DNA from: Acanthococcus lagerstroemiae
Lineage: Eukaryota > Arthropoda > Insecta > Hemiptera > Eriococcidae
Assembly: GCA_031841125.1 (NCBI GenBank)
Contig: CM063114.1
Coordinates: 46,149,574-46,213,573 of the forward strand
Length of the DNA stretch: 64,000 nt
Direction: 5' to 3'
Translations under genes and position numbers: made by a program
Notes under the pieces: generated by a model
The model's database searches: none
Seen by the model: only the letters and a program-made list of their open reading frames with translations
Told to the model about the DNA's origin: nothing
Shown here: in pieces, positions 21,251-33,069 of the stretch
Numbering within the stretch: the stretch's first letter is position 1
Layout: each line of letters begins with the position of its first letter

Positions 21251-22170
21251 CACGATGAGAGTTGTAGGGTGAATTTGTTCTTTTTCCCAAGGAAAGAGAA
21301 GAAATTATCTCTTTTCATTCCATAAGGATGATGGTTTTTGTTCCTTTGTTTTGAAGGGGCAAAACATTTCTCCTATTGATCCGGAAGAATTTCGTGTATT
21401 TCATTTACACTGAACGAGAAAAATTGTATTCTTCTCTTTGAGAAGGGAACAATTCCCCCCCCCCCTTTAAGGAAGAAACTGTTTATCCCTCTTTCTAAAT
21501 GAAAAGAAAAATGACCTTCTCTAAGAAAAGAGGAATTTTTTGTCTCTCCGTGAAGAGAAAGAAAGTAATTTATTCCCTTTCCTAAGCAATAAAAATTATT
21601 TTTTCCTTTTGAGAAAGGAGAAACTTTAAAGAGAATGAAATTGTCTATTGTGGCCAGTGAGAAAGCAGATGTCTTTCCCTTTGAGAAAGAATAAGGATAG
21701 ACAATGTCAATTCATCCTGTCTGAATGAAAAACAAAGTCCTTTTTTTCTCCGAAAACTGAGAAACATGTTTCCTTTTCCTCGAAGTAAATAAAATTGTCT
21801 ATTTCTTTTCCTGAATGAGATAAACTGCGTTTTTCCTTTAAAGAAGAAGAATGATACTTTCTTCTCTTGATTAAAAACAAATGTCCATCCCATCTTCTAA
21901 ATAAGAAAAAATGTGTCCTTTCTCTGATCAAGTTTTTCCTTAAAGAACAACTTGTTTTTCGTCTCAAAAAGGAGCAGCTTCTTGCCTCAAAAAGAAAAAA
22001 ACTATTCTTTTCTTTAAGGAAAAAGAACTAAATTATTCCGGTTTTTGAGAGGAACCGATATATCTATAAGAAATGAGCCGAAAATTTCTTGCATTTATGA
22101 GGAAAAGTTAGTTCCTTCAGTAGAGAAAAAACGATACCTTTTTACGAAGTAAAAAGAAGGACATGGTGCC
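21250..22170. repeat. minisatellite of imperfect palindromes, ~45-50 bp units
   Basis: About 18 degenerate units alternate ttcctttt(c)tcaaa-type and tttaaggaaaaa/gaaaagaaaa-type words, so each unit can pair with itself. Both strands give short lysine/phenylalanine/arginine-rich frames (82 and 86 aa) that merely mirror the repeat. Confidence 0.65.
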
Positions 22171-24780
22171 TCCCCATCGAATTTCTTCTTCTAAAAATTC
22201 TACATTGTTATTTTGTTTGATTTGTTAGTTCAAGTCAATTTTACTCATTTGAAGAATGAAATATTTCAATTTTTGAGTACAAATTGTGGTCAGATAGGAA
22301 GTTAATGCGATTACCGGAATCATATAATGTTCAAAATGTATTGTGTTTAAGTGATTTCTATGGAAACACTGATAATAATGGACGAAAAATTTCTGGGTGT
22401 ATGATGTGGGGATTGTAGATAGCAGCTTGTTCAAATTTCGCCGAAATAACTTAATTTTCAGGTTTATTCTTTCAGAGTTAATTTTCCCGCTTCGACCAAA
22501 ACAGCACAATTTTTAATGTCTTTCACGTACGGCTTAGCATTATTCGATTAAGACCAAAATGTTTGAAGAACTTCTTTTAAAATTATTTTTAAGCTACTTG
22601 GAGGGGGGCGGGGGGTGAAGTGCTTATCATCAAAAAATGCTCAGGTTGAAAAAAATCGATATTTTCAAAAATTGATCAGAAAAGATGATCAAAAACACTA
22701 ATGGGAACGTTTACAGATTTTCAAGTCAGTACTGATCTATTTTATTCAGTGTTTTCATAGTATTTTCCTTCATTTTGAATACTCAATCACTGATAAGATA
22801 AAGTTGAGGTAACGGGACATTTGATGTAAAAGGATGGAAGTAGACATGATGATAAAATTATATTACGTAAATTTCATCTTTTTATCTTCATTAGTTTCGA
22901 AACTGCTGAGCTTCAAAGTTTAACAGTTTTTTGGAATAGGCTTTTCCCCCATTGTACAAAGGTAGTGGTGACTTGAATGGAAGAGGGGCTTTCGAGGATT
23001 TGTAGGAAAGAGGAAGAATACTCGCCGACGTTTAAAAATCAGAATTATGGCTATTTGATAGAGAATGTCCCAACTTAATGATGGTCCCAACTAGAGTCCT
23101 CCATTTTGGTATAAGAATGAAGTATGTGTAATTTTATTGGAAAATATAGATGTTTAGATTTTGCTTAAGGAGCTAAACATTTGAGACGTTTTAATTGGCT
23201 TAGACTCTCCCAGGCCGAATCAAATACTTTCAACACTCTTCCGGACTGAATTCTCCTTAACAGTAATTTAGATTCTTAATGTTGTTCCAAGATCTTCAGG
23301 ACATGCTGAAAAGTTCGTGACAGTCGTAGAAAATTATTCAAGACCACTCCAGGCTCGATAGAGAGTTTTTTAACACATTCGATTTATTTGAGACTCTCGA
23401 AAATGTTAAAACGTAACATTTTTCATAAATTTGATTTTGGTAATTGAAAATTTTGCTTATTCTCATACCTTCAATAAATTTTAAAATTTTAAATAAATCC
23501 TAAACCTTCTTAAATTTTTCATTCTTACAGATTATTACTTAGTAAATCCTAATTACATAATTTTCAAATTTTTCTTACAAATTTAGATAATAATGCTTGC
23601 AAGTATTAAATTATTCATAGAAACCTGTACTTACATTCTGTCATGTTGTAATTTTCTCGGTCGGGTTTTAATTATTTTCAAATCATTAATCAATCCGAAA
23701 TTGTTGGCTTGCATTATGGTCGACTCTCCTGTAATGCACAATAATTCATCTGAAGATCAGAAAGAAGAAAGTCTTCATAGAGCTTTTTATTTGAAAATAG
23801 TTTTCGGGGCAATGTTGGAACTATTATACTCTGTCAATGGAAAGGTGCTACCTCTGCGCTTCTAAGTTTCAACCTGTCGAGGTTAACGCAAGAAATCTAA
23901 TCAGCGGTGACATTTAAATTTTTAAATGTCTTTTGTATTGCCGCGACACTGAACTTTCCTTCGAGAACTTTCGAGGCAGCAATAAATCATATTTCGGTGC
24001 TCTAGTCGACCAAGAAAGAAAACGATCAGTGATTCGTTGACTTGAGAATAGCTTTTATTTATTAATCGAGAAAAAGTTACTAAGATGTTTCAGTTAAAAA
24101 TCGAAACATAAATATAGGTTTCTGATGAGTCGGAGACATTTACCATATGACATGTCGCATTAAAAACTTAAATAGCTCGTTCAGTACTGCTAATTTATTA
24201 TTCAGTAAATTTAACAATTCCGCACCCCGTGACGAGCTGTCTTTAAAAATCGATAACTTAGAGTCTTTTCGTCGAATAAAATGAAAACACCTGTGGACAT
24301 GAACGTCTTGCTATCTTCGAAAGCCCATTTCGCGATTGAAATTAGGTTCCCAATTAAAAATCTAATGTAGAAAATAAAGGTTAGTATTTTTTCCACAATG
24401 ACTAACGAGGGTGAGGGTGAGAAGGACTGTCTAGAGACGGGCTGATAATTTGAATGGTTTTGTGTCATTTTGACGTACCCTCGTCTTATTCATTCAATTC
24501 AAATGACTTGTCTCGTACATAAATTGCAGGTTGGTAGAATTGGGTTTCATGTAATTGGTACGGAATTTCAACTTTATTCACTCTGATTCCTAAGAAAATG
24601 ATTCGTTGGTTGGAAAAATATTGATTTGGTTCCTCGACTGCCTGAAAAATCTGGGTAAGCAAGAAGCCATACATATGCGAGTTGCATATACAATGTGTTT
24701 TACCATTTTACCCGTTTTACTTCTGATCACGAAGTTATAGAATTAAAAAATATCTTCAAGTGGCAAGATCAACTTTCCTT
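22171..24780. other. no gene recognised
   Basis: AT-rich. 23.16-23.42 kb has TTTAAGACT-type texture (gagacgtttt, cttagactctcc, ttcaagaccac). A 90-aa plus frame at 23593-23865 has no recognisable domain, and the base composition around it does not change. 24.2-24.7 kb has isolated satellite-like words (attaggttcccaattaaaa). Nothing else was identified. Confidence 0.5.
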
Positions 24781-24789
24781 TTGGATGAA

Positions 24790-25900
24790 AAACTTCTTCG
24801 TCTCGCCAAAGAGGGACTTGAATGTACCGCCAAAGTTGGAATTTCGAAATTGATAATTTTTGGTCACCGATTTCGAATATCTCTTCAGATTTGTAATCCA
24901 ACTTTGATTTGAGTCTCAAATTCGACATTTTATCTTTCGGAAGGCTAAATCGACTCGGCTCTAAAAATTGAGAAAGTATGAAAATAGGATTTTTGGGTCA
25001 TTGGTTTTATAAATGACATTACCAATTTCATGTTGCTCTAATTTGGGATCAAAAAATCCAAGTCTTATTAAAATGAGAGAGGGATTCTTGGTTTTTTAAA
25101 TTTCTGTGTTTCATCAGTTTTTTAATCCGGCTTTGATTAGAGTCGCAATTCGGGCTCCAAATTCGACATTTTACCTTTCAAAGAGCGAAAATCGATTTAG
25201 CATCAGAAATCAAGTTAGGCACCAAAATGGAAATCTTCGTGGGTCCTTCATTTTGAAAACATCATTAGATTTTCCGTTTGGGTTTTTAATTGAAATTTTA
25301 TGCAATAGGTAAAATTGTCTCAAGCCGCGTTTGTATTGGCATGGTGAGGGGGGAAGGGCAGTCCGTGGGTCGCCGATTTCGAATGTTCCATGACATTTTT
25401 GCCATTTATCTGGGTGGCCACTGGAAGTCAGGGAAAAGTCAGGGAATTTTCAAGAAAATGTTATGAAGTGAAAGTATTGTATAATTGAACATTTAAAAAA
25501 TAATAATTTGTTTGTTACGAAAAAGTTGGAAAATTGACTGGAAAAATTTGAAAAAAAAAATCTGGAAAAGTCAGGAAATTTTATCCTCGGGAAAAAATGG
25601 TCATCCTGTTTATTTTTCAAATTCGACACTCCACCGAGCCTGGGGCAACATTAGCCCTGGTCTTAAAAATTGAACAAAGTATTAAAGCTAGTAGGTTTTA
25701 GTCGAGAATTTCGAGCATTGTGTTTGGTATTTCATCTAACTCCAATTCGGGCTCTAAAATCAGAATCCTGTTTTTCAATTACATAATGGACAATTCATTT
25801 GATTTAGGAAACTGAACCAAGCAGTTCTATCAACATGGTGGGTTCTGGTGACTGAATTCTAATTTCATCATTTTAAAAAGAAAATTGATGAATATTACTT
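24790..25900 (+). repeat. degenerate ~145-bp satellite, plus orientation
   Basis: Units follow the order: ggtcaccgatttcgaatat, cagatttgtaatccaac, tttgatttgagtc, aaattcgacattttac-ctttc, and then an aaattgagaaagtat-type block with ggatttttgggtc. At least five units are visible with heavy divergence. A CAGGGTG-type element (25410-25609) sits inside. Confidence 0.65.
25410..25609. mobile_element. CAGGGTGTC-family element, ~200 bp
   Basis: The left end is ctgggtggccactgg and the right end is aatggtcatcctg. Two internal blocks are related to ggaaaagtcagggaatttt, one near each end. Shares these with copies at 16.3, 20.1 and 30.7 kb. Confidence 0.5.
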
Positions 25901-25949
25901 TAGCAATTCGAAGTTGTCTTCTTTTGAAGATTTGAAGAACTTGTGTCAA

Positions 25950-27480
25950 GCAGTGTGGACACTCATTTAGGGGAGGGGGGGAATTCTCTTGTCGCTTTTA
26001 TCACCAGTTAGTGAACTGAGTGGTGCCTGTAGAGAAACATAACTAAAAAAAATTAAAAGGTACTGCAATGTCTAACTTTGATCGCTTATTACTGAACGTA
26101 TGCTTCATTCTTAGTTTGGTGAAAAGTTGAACTCCACAAACAAGGTTCCATCTTGAAGTGGAATAAAATGAAAACTTGATTTGGAAAATCAAATAAAGTT
26201 TCAAAATATTCAAAATCAGATGTCCCAAAACCCATACTACGATACTTTTTTCAATTTCTGAAATCATGGTTAATTTTGCTCGTTCGCTTGTTGAAATGTC
26301 GAATTTAGAACCCAAATATAAGCCACAGCGAAAATGTAATGGAATATTCGAAATCAGTGACTCATAAACTTGTTCCCTCTTTCGATTTTTTGTATTCAAA
26401 TTTTCAAGACAAATTCAAATTATGTCTATTTGAAGGAAAGAAAATATCAAATTGAGTGTCCAAATGGGGAATAGATAAAAAATCTAATGGTGTTTTCAAA
26501 ATAAACATCCCCCCCTCCATTAGAAAAAGTCACGTTTTGTTTAAATTTCTAAGATAAATGTATTTCGCCTCCTAATTTTGAAAGATGGAAGGATCAAATT
26601 TCGGACCCCATTCGAAACCAGATCAAAAATCTGATGGAATATCCGAAATCAGCGACCCAAAGGAATCCTAGTTTCTCTACTTCGTTCAAATTTTAAAGAC
26701 GAAGTCAATCCTCCTCCACTCCTTAATTTGAAGGATGGAATGTTAAATTTCGTATCCAACTCAGGACCAGATCCATAATTTAATGTACTATTCGATGTTA
26801 GCGACTCCCTCCCCCTTCAGTACTTTTTGTTCAGATTTTCGAGACAAATTTAAATCTTACTAATTTGAAGGGCAGAAATGTTTATTTTTGGGCCTAAATT
26901 GAACGGATCAAAAATCTGCTGGAATATTCGAAATCAGTGATCCAGAATGACCGCTTTCTATACTTTGTTCAAATTTTCAATGCTAGTCAAGTTTGCGCTT
27001 CTAGAGGATCAGACTAGGATTTTGAAAGCCAGCATTGGAGTAATTGAATGATCTAACTCCATTTTTGAAGTCAGTGAACGAAAAAGAATATTCTTGGAAT
27101 TTGGTTGGATTTTTAATGTTAATTCTGTTTTGGTTTTTCAAGTGGTAAAATGTCGAACTTAAGCTTCAAACGAAGCCGGATGAAAAATCGAATGCAGTAT
27201 TTGAAATCAGTTACCCCAGAATCCCAATTTTTCCAGATAAGTCAATTTTGGCCATTTGTAGGAAGAAATAGTAATTTTCATGGCCATGCTGGATTATATT
27301 AAAAAATCTGTATGCTGTTTTTAAATCAGTGATTAATAAACGATTTTTAAAGTAAAATCAGTTTCAGCTCTTCGAAGAGATAGAGTATCGAATTTAGCCC
27401 CGAACTGAAATCGGATAAAAATTTGATGAGATATTCGAAAGACCTAACAAACTTCTATTTGTACATATTTAAAACATTTC
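25950..27480 (-). repeat. degenerate ~145-bp satellite, inverted orientation
   Basis: The complement of the preceding array: units read gatcaaaaatctgatggaat, attcgaaatcagtgaccc, ttgttcaaattttc-agac, aatttgaagg-aga, then a taaatttcgg-ccc block. Starts near 26340, 26640, 26790 and 26925 show ~140-150 bp spacing. Together with the plus-oriented array it forms a very large, diverged inverted arrangement with its hinge near 25.9-26.0 kb. The 118-aa minus frame at 26043-26399 lies in the array and is not a gene. Confidence 0.65.
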
Positions 27481-29237
27481 AAAGTTGGCGGTATACTCGA
27501 GCCCCCCTCGTCTTAAGAGAGAACATTTTTTTATTGAGAAACTGAACTTGTTCCCCGTGGCCAAGAAAAGAAAAAGTGGGTGATCTGTAATCCACCCTTG
27601 TATATGTATGTTGTCTTTTCACTTGATGCAGTATACCGCACCTTTGTGGAATAATTCTGTATTATATAACCCACGCTCTCAAGTTTTTCCAACTTTTTAG
27701 AGGCCTACACAGCAAACTAGATCCACGATTTTTCGTACCCGAAAATGTACCAAAATACAGTGGATAAAAGGAACTTTTTTTTTCTTCTTGTATATTTAGC
27801 TAGCGAAGTGAAAGAGAATTTTCTTAAATAGTTTTTGCTGCTTCGTGCGAATGGCGCATTCGCAAGGTCGCCGTTGAATGCGTATTTTCTCTTCTTTTCT
27901 GGCTTTTATTTCGAGCTTATTCGAGTTTCTGTGAGACTTCTATCTCTTCTGCGTTGTAGGAACAAACATAGCGAGCCGCCAACCTGCTGCTGGTGGAAAG
28001 AAGAATTTTCAAATTCTAGCGAGATAAGCGATTTACAGCCATTCCTGTACTTTTTTGAAATTAGGAACGGCGGTGTTTCCAACGCGACAGGTCGTAGGAT
28101 TGTCACAGATCGTGCTTTCCTTTTAAATCTCAGCCGCTCGGCAATTTCAGGGATTCTTACAGGGCAAAGTGAAAGTTTTCACATTCAGCTTGTGCACGAG
28201 TTGTATAGCTTTTAGAACAGAGAATACATTCTTCTGCTGCGCCCTCATACAATTACGCATGTAGAATGTAGGTATACAAATAACGTAAATTTCTTTTTGC
28301 GTAGTGTTGTGTCAGATTCAAGTTTATGCCTGAGTGGTACCTAGTTCTGAAAAATGTATCTTACATTTTGCCAGAAGCTTTATCCAGTTGATGGAACTGC
28401 CATGGGCGAGATGCACTCTAAGTCCGCACTTGAGAAAATCCAAGTCAAATTGAAGTACATCATGTGGCAAATGAATTAATGCATGTCAGTTGAGAGTGAC
28501 TTAATCAACAAACCAATTAGATGTATAGAGTTACCTTACATATTACACTCCAAGGTATTCCTCGTTAGGTATTTTTTGCGAGGTATTCCTTGTTAGTCTT
28601 TTCTTGGTGACTGCTTCGTTACTGAATATTTTGCCATCAGCCCCGTAGAAAGAAGAAGAGGGCCTGGGGGAAATTTCCACAGACCCCTCTCTTTCCAATT
28701 CATTTTGTTCTTTTGTCAGATAGGAAAAAATTATAAGCTACGGGATGAGGTTTCTTTCATGGTGTAAGGAGTTATGGCTGATTTGATGTACAGTATGATG
28801 TAGCCGTAAGCGTTGAAATTCAGGTCGTTTAAAAATATCGGCCCCACCTGAAAGTTCTGACCCGGGGTATTTCTCCGCCTCTCTCTCGTCAAAGTTGCTT
28901 GCCATGGCTGTAGATCGCCTTACACAGCCGTTGTTTCCAGTGACTGTGCTAGAAACTTACTGGTGAACTGTTCTCTGATTGGTTCACGTGGAATAGGAAA
29001 ACCATGTTGAAACTTGCAGCAAGAATATCTGGTGCTTCTCTCATTACTTCCATTGGCTTCTTTAGGTATACTACGGTTTCGTTATTACGTACATATTGCC
29101 CCGTAATAAATTGTAACACTTGGCCTAGTAACATTAACTTTACCCCTAAGTTTTTTTCACTAAAGGCTTCCTCCTTCAAATAATTCTTACTTTTTCTCAA
29201 GAAAAATGGGTTCTCGTGGAAAGACACTACCTCTGTT
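27481..29237. other. no gene recognised; CpG-richer 27.8-28.2 kb
   Basis: A 126-aa open frame on the plus strand (27835-28215) starts with TTG rather than ATG and has no recognisable domain, with a 66-aa frame on the opposite strand. The segment is richer in CpG than its neighbours. At about 28637-28690 a cagccccgtagaaag end followed by gggcctgggggaaattt resembles the hAT termini at 14.7 kb, but no partner end was found. Confidence 0.45.
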
Positions 29238-29381
29238 CAGTGGCGTAGCCAGCCTAGTGTTTGCGGGAGGAGCTGGTCTTGATCAAATTGGGGGGGGGGT
29301 GCTAAAAATAAAAAAATCACTATTTAACAGAATTGCAAGAGAGTCTAGACCCTGTCGATCTTCCCCTTGGCCATGTCACTG
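29238..29381. mobile_element. hAT MITE family M1, copy 1 (144 bp)
   Basis: Left end cagtggcgtagccagccta and right end ggccatgtcactg. The interior contains ggtcttgatcaaa, a poly-G run, gctaaaaataaaaaaatcac and tctagacc. Two further copies at 29856 and 52001 share the order. Flanking octamers match only weakly. Confidence 0.75.
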
Positions 29382-29855
29382 CTTATGCTTGAAAATAAAA
29401 TGACCCTGAGATAAATAATATTCACTTCTGCGTAAAAACGGTCTTCTTGGAACGATACTGACTTCTGCTTATGTACAAGTTTTCTTAGAACAGTACAGAA
29501 TTTTCAAAATCCAGACTGGTTTCTTGGGAGAATTTTACTATTTCGAGAACAAACAGTCTGTTGTCTTAAGATTTGGCATCATTGTTCCTCCTTAGTATAC
29601 AGTGTCAGAGACTATAGCTGTTGGCACTTCAAGCGCCTCAAATTATGGAATAAACATTCTTTCATTATATGACTGGTCTGATTCTGAATCCCCGGATGCA
29701 GTACAGAGCAGTTACCTCTTGTTGAAACTCCTTGTAACGACTTGCTATTCTCTTTAGTTCATTGTGTTTAGAGTGGAGTTTTGTTTCTTATTTCTGAAAC
29801 TCTCCGCCAATCACCCGTTGTATCATGGCCGGCAAATTAACGACGGTGGTGGCAT

Positions 29856-29987
29856 CAGTGGCGTAGCCAGCCTAGGGTTCGAAAGGGGTCTGGTCTTGAT
29901 AAAAGGGAGAGGTGCTGTTTTACGAAAACGCAAAGGGATTGGGGAGGGTCCAGACCCCCTCGACCCTTCCTTGACTACACACCACGG
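29856..29987. mobile_element. hAT MITE family M1, copy 2 (132 bp)
   Basis: Starts cagtggcgtagccagccta and continues through ggtctggtcttgataaaagg and gtccagaccccct to ctacacaccacgg. Flanked by a perfect 8-bp duplication ggtggcat (29848-29855 and 29988-29995). Confidence 0.85.
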
Positions 29988-30099
29988 GGTGGCATTAATC
30001 TTGTAAATAGAACAATAAATCAATCACGCGGTGACTGTGTTGAATCAGTCTCATAGTAGTCAAATTAAATTAGTCTCGCCGGTAATCGTAGACTCAGTG

Positions 30100-30321
30100 G
30101 TAGAGGTCTGGTTGGCCGAGTGGATAGCGCGTTGGTCTCAGAATCCGGAGGTTCCGGGTTCGAGCCCACATAGCAACTCGTCAGAATTTTCGACCTAGGC
30201 CGGTTTTTCGGCCTGAAGGGAAGAAGGCTAAGACAGCCCTAACAGCCTCCCCGACGTCTCTGAAGTAATGTTCGAAAGGGCGGATTCTAGGACTCGGGTG
30301 GAGAGCAAATTAGAAAAAGGG
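30100..30321 (+). mobile_element. tRNA-derived SINE, copy 1
   Basis: The head carries RNA polymerase III promoter boxes in tRNA arrangement: an A-box-like tggccgagtgg at 30113-30123 and a B-box gggttcgagccc at 30157-30168. The body follows with cctaggccggtttttcggcc (a hairpin), gctaagacagccctaac, agcctccccgac and cgaaagggcggattc, ending agcaaattagaaaaa. A perfect 16-bp duplication aatcgtagactcagtg flanks it (30084-30099 and 30322-30337). Not a functional tRNA gene: the head lacks a 3' acceptor stem and continues into the SINE body. Confidence 0.93.
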
Positions 30322-30678
30322 AATCGTAGACTCAGTGAACTCGTTTCCAGGTAACCTGATCTAGGCTGTATTGCAGTGGTAGAAGTCTTAACACTCATAG
30401 GACTGGTGGTGGTCTGTGAGAGTCGTTTCTTGATAGTTGTCTTCTTCCTGAGAGTTCTGTTCGGGGCATTTGGCCTCATGTTGGTTTTTCTTGTGACGGT
30501 TGTCCTCATGATAGTTTTTTTCATGGTAGTCATTCTCAATGTGATTATTGGCTGCTGTGATTGTGACTGGAGCTGACAAGTGGCAAGGCCTTAATTCTAG
30601 GTACGTGCCTGACAATTGTGGACGACAGGTTCATCCATAATAGCTCCATCTCTCCCCGTCTCTTTTGATTCAACTTCA

Positions 30679-31013
30679 ACAAGGTGTCTACAGGTTTGAA
30701 AAATTTGGAAAGTTTGGAAAAAGTCAGGAAGTTTGTAAATAGTCAGGAAATTCAACAATATTTTAAGAAGTTTGGAAAAAAACAAAGAATGAACTCACGG
30801 AAAATTTTTTTCGTCGTTTAATTTTACTTCAGCACTCCCTAGAGTCGTATTCTACAATTAAAATGCTTTCACCCAAAAATCAACTTCAAATTCCAGTTCA
30901 TTTTAACCATAGCGTCCAATATTGTCTATACTGTAAAGGTTTAAAGAAGAGAAAAAAAAAAAGTTTGGAAAAGGTCAGGAATTTATATTTTTCCATTCTT
31001 GTAGACACCTTGT
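30679..31013. mobile_element. CAGGGTGTC-family element with clear inverted ends, 335 bp
   Basis: Inverted termini acaaggtgtctaca and tgtagacaccttgt, 14 bp perfect. Inside both ends lie blocks related to tttggaaaaagtcaggaa. This is the cleanest copy of the family in the window. No target duplication was resolved. Confidence 0.75.
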
Positions 31014-31128
31014 CCAAGGCCATCTTCTGTTTATAAATCTATTTCATTTGCGGATATAGATCTGCTTCATCTTCGTTCCCGGAATCAGTTTCATTCTGAT
31101 TATATTTCTTAAGGTGAATACACAGAAG

Positions 31129-31338
31129 TCTGGTTGGCCGAGTGGATAGCGCGTTGGTCTCGGCATCCGGAGGTCTCGGGTTCGAGCCTACGTAGCAACT
31201 CATCAGATTTCGACATAGGCCGGTTTTTCGGCCGGAAGGGAAGAGGGCTAAGACAGCCCTAACAGCCTCCCCGACATCTCTGAAGTAATGCTCGAAAGGG
31301 CGGATTCCAGGGTTCGGGTTGAAAGCAAATTAGAAAAG
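31129..31338 (+). mobile_element. tRNA-derived SINE, copy 2
   Basis: Same head and body as the copy at 30100, beginning tctggttggccgagtggat and ending agcaaattagaaaag. Flanked by aaggtgaatacaca plus sgaag (31111-31128 and 31339-31356), 17 of 18 matching. The high body identity between copies 1 and 2 suggests fairly recent activity. Confidence 0.93.
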
Positions 31339-31356
31339 AAGGTGAATACACACAAG

Positions 31357-32070
31357 GATAATCAACTTGTTCTACTTGAATGATCAGCCAAAGATGAATA
31401 AATCGTCTATTGAAAAAATAATGAATAGTGTGGACGATTTCGTCATCCATTCAGTTTATTTTTCCATTTTTCCATGCTTTGGCTGAATGCAAAAAGTTGA
31501 ATAAGTGTGGATATCGACAGATTTTCATCCACGGTTGGTCACCCAGGCTGATCATCGCCATGTGGACCCAACTTCTAGTTTCTGTATACGTCAGTTTGTT
31601 ACATGTTCATTTGTGACTATAGGCACTCTGTGGTCTCCATCGTTGTCTGATGAATTTGTTGGCAATCAGACTGATCCTAGCTGAGTTTCCTCGTGGTAGG
31701 CATGGAGTCGAACTACACTTGGTGCTTCCAGTATTCCAAATCATCCGAGTTGGCGTTCTGGGTATATTGAGCAGTAACTCCAGTGAATGAATGGACTCTT
31801 ACCTGTACTTTGCAATACACGTCCAGACTTTTCTCAGCTGATGTTATGTGACTCGAGGCAAGGCCCACACTGTCCAACTTTGTGTGTAATGTGTGGCTCG
31901 GTCTGGCCTTTGTGATTTACACAGTTCCATAACAAGCAATACCTCCAGGTATTGCTTGGGCTCGAAGAAGCTGAACACTGCCACTTGAATTTATTTCGTC
32001 TGTTTTGCATAATGCGGTCCATTTTAGTCCATGTCTTCATTCAGCTCGACGTTAGATTTGGTAGGGTCCT
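31357..32070. other. no gene recognised
   Basis: Moderately GC-balanced sequence with short frames on both strands. A small hairpin agcaatacctccaggtattgct lies near 31936-31957. No coding motif was found; it may be an older repeat. Confidence 0.4.
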
Positions 32071-32460
32071 GCTTTCAATAAGCATCATCATCATACGTTC
32101 GTCGCTCATGACTGAGCGTTTGGTAGCCCCAGGCCTCGCGGTCGTCCGCCAGTCGGATGAGCTGACTGATCGGCATATTTGTTGCCTCTTCAAACTAATC
32201 ACTCCACAGTTTTGGCGACCTTCCTCGTGACCTTTTTCCTCGACCTTCTTCTGGACGACCAGTTTTTCTTAAGTTATCGCTAGTTCTTTTCGCTGTCTGT
32301 CTGAAGAATTGTATGATCTTGCTGTAGCAGGAGGATGACAGTCGTTTCTGGACTGCCAGCTTTTCCAGGGTGGAAGCGTTCGTTTTCTTTGCAGTCCATA
32401 CCCATATTTCGAGTGCCTCAGTCTTCCTTTGACTGTCCGCTAAAGCATGCCTTGGTTTAA
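32070..32460 (-). pseudogene. LINE ORF2 C-terminal fragment
   Basis: The minus strand reads ALADSQRKTEALEIWVW, later EEGRGKRSRGRSPKLWSD, and then MPISQLIRLADDREAWGYQ. This order (an EALExW block, a basic RGRxPxxW block, an LxxxADDREAW block) is typical of the C-terminal region behind the reverse transcriptase in RTE-like and related LINEs. It ends at a (atg)n/(cat)n microsatellite near 32085-32095, as expected for a LINE 3' tail. One stop is visible (after LWSD), so it is dead. The reverse transcriptase is absent: a typical 5'-truncated copy. Confidence 0.7.
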
Positions 32461-32795
32461 ATCTTGACTCATGAACTCAGTTTGCGAGCTCGACTTATGA
32501 ATTTTATTTGCAGATTTATAGACTTAACTAGCTTGTGATATTTTAGTCTAAACTTGGTTTGTGGTCTCGTAACCTTAGTTATTAATCTTAAGGGGCTTGG
32601 TTTGTGTTCTTATGAATTCAGCAGGTAGTTTCGTAAGCTTAATAAATAGTCACTTGACCAATGGTTTTATGGATTTGGCCGGTAATGTTGGTAACCTCTA
32701 ACCTGGCATGTAGTTTTATGAGCTTAGTTGGTAATCTTGATAAGTTTGGGTGATAATCCTGTAAACTCGGACTGAAGGTCATAACTATGTAGAGC
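32460..32795. repeat. degenerate short-period repeat, shared with 34.4 kb
   Basis: Loosely repeated blocks of about 25-35 bp follow the pattern gt(a)gtttcgtaagcttag / gttttatgagcttagttgg. 32526-32640 (cttgtgatattttagtc, gtctcgtaaccttag, cttggtttgtgttctta) is repeated directly at 34409-34515. Confidence 0.55.
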
Positions 32796-33069
32796 TAGGA
32801 TTCCTCAGTTTTTGTCGAATCACTTTGGTAAAGGGCAGCTGAATAAACAAGTCCATGTCAGAGTAGTAGGGACCTGGGAAAGAAGTTTTATTTTGCCGAA
32901 AAAACCGAGAATGTTTAAAATACCGAAAACCTTTATAAAAACTGAAAATGTAATGAAAGCCGAAAATGATAATTTCAGCGAAAAACGGGCAGAATTGAGA
33001 GTAAATGAAGAGCAGATTTTAAGAAATGGAAGGAAGAAAATGGTAATAATATTGGAAAGAAACCGAAAA

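Noticed and set aside
21645..21967. Lysine/phenylalanine-rich frames (82 and 86 aa)
   Set aside because: Direct translation of the 45-50-bp palindromic minisatellite.
27835..28215. 126-aa open frame on the plus strand
   Set aside because: Begins with TTG, no recognisable protein features, opposite strand also open.
30108..30170. Possible tRNA gene (A and B box, also at 31130, 38760-38815 and 58800-58855)
   Set aside because: The head continues into a shared ~150-bp body and the copies have target duplications, so these are SINEs.
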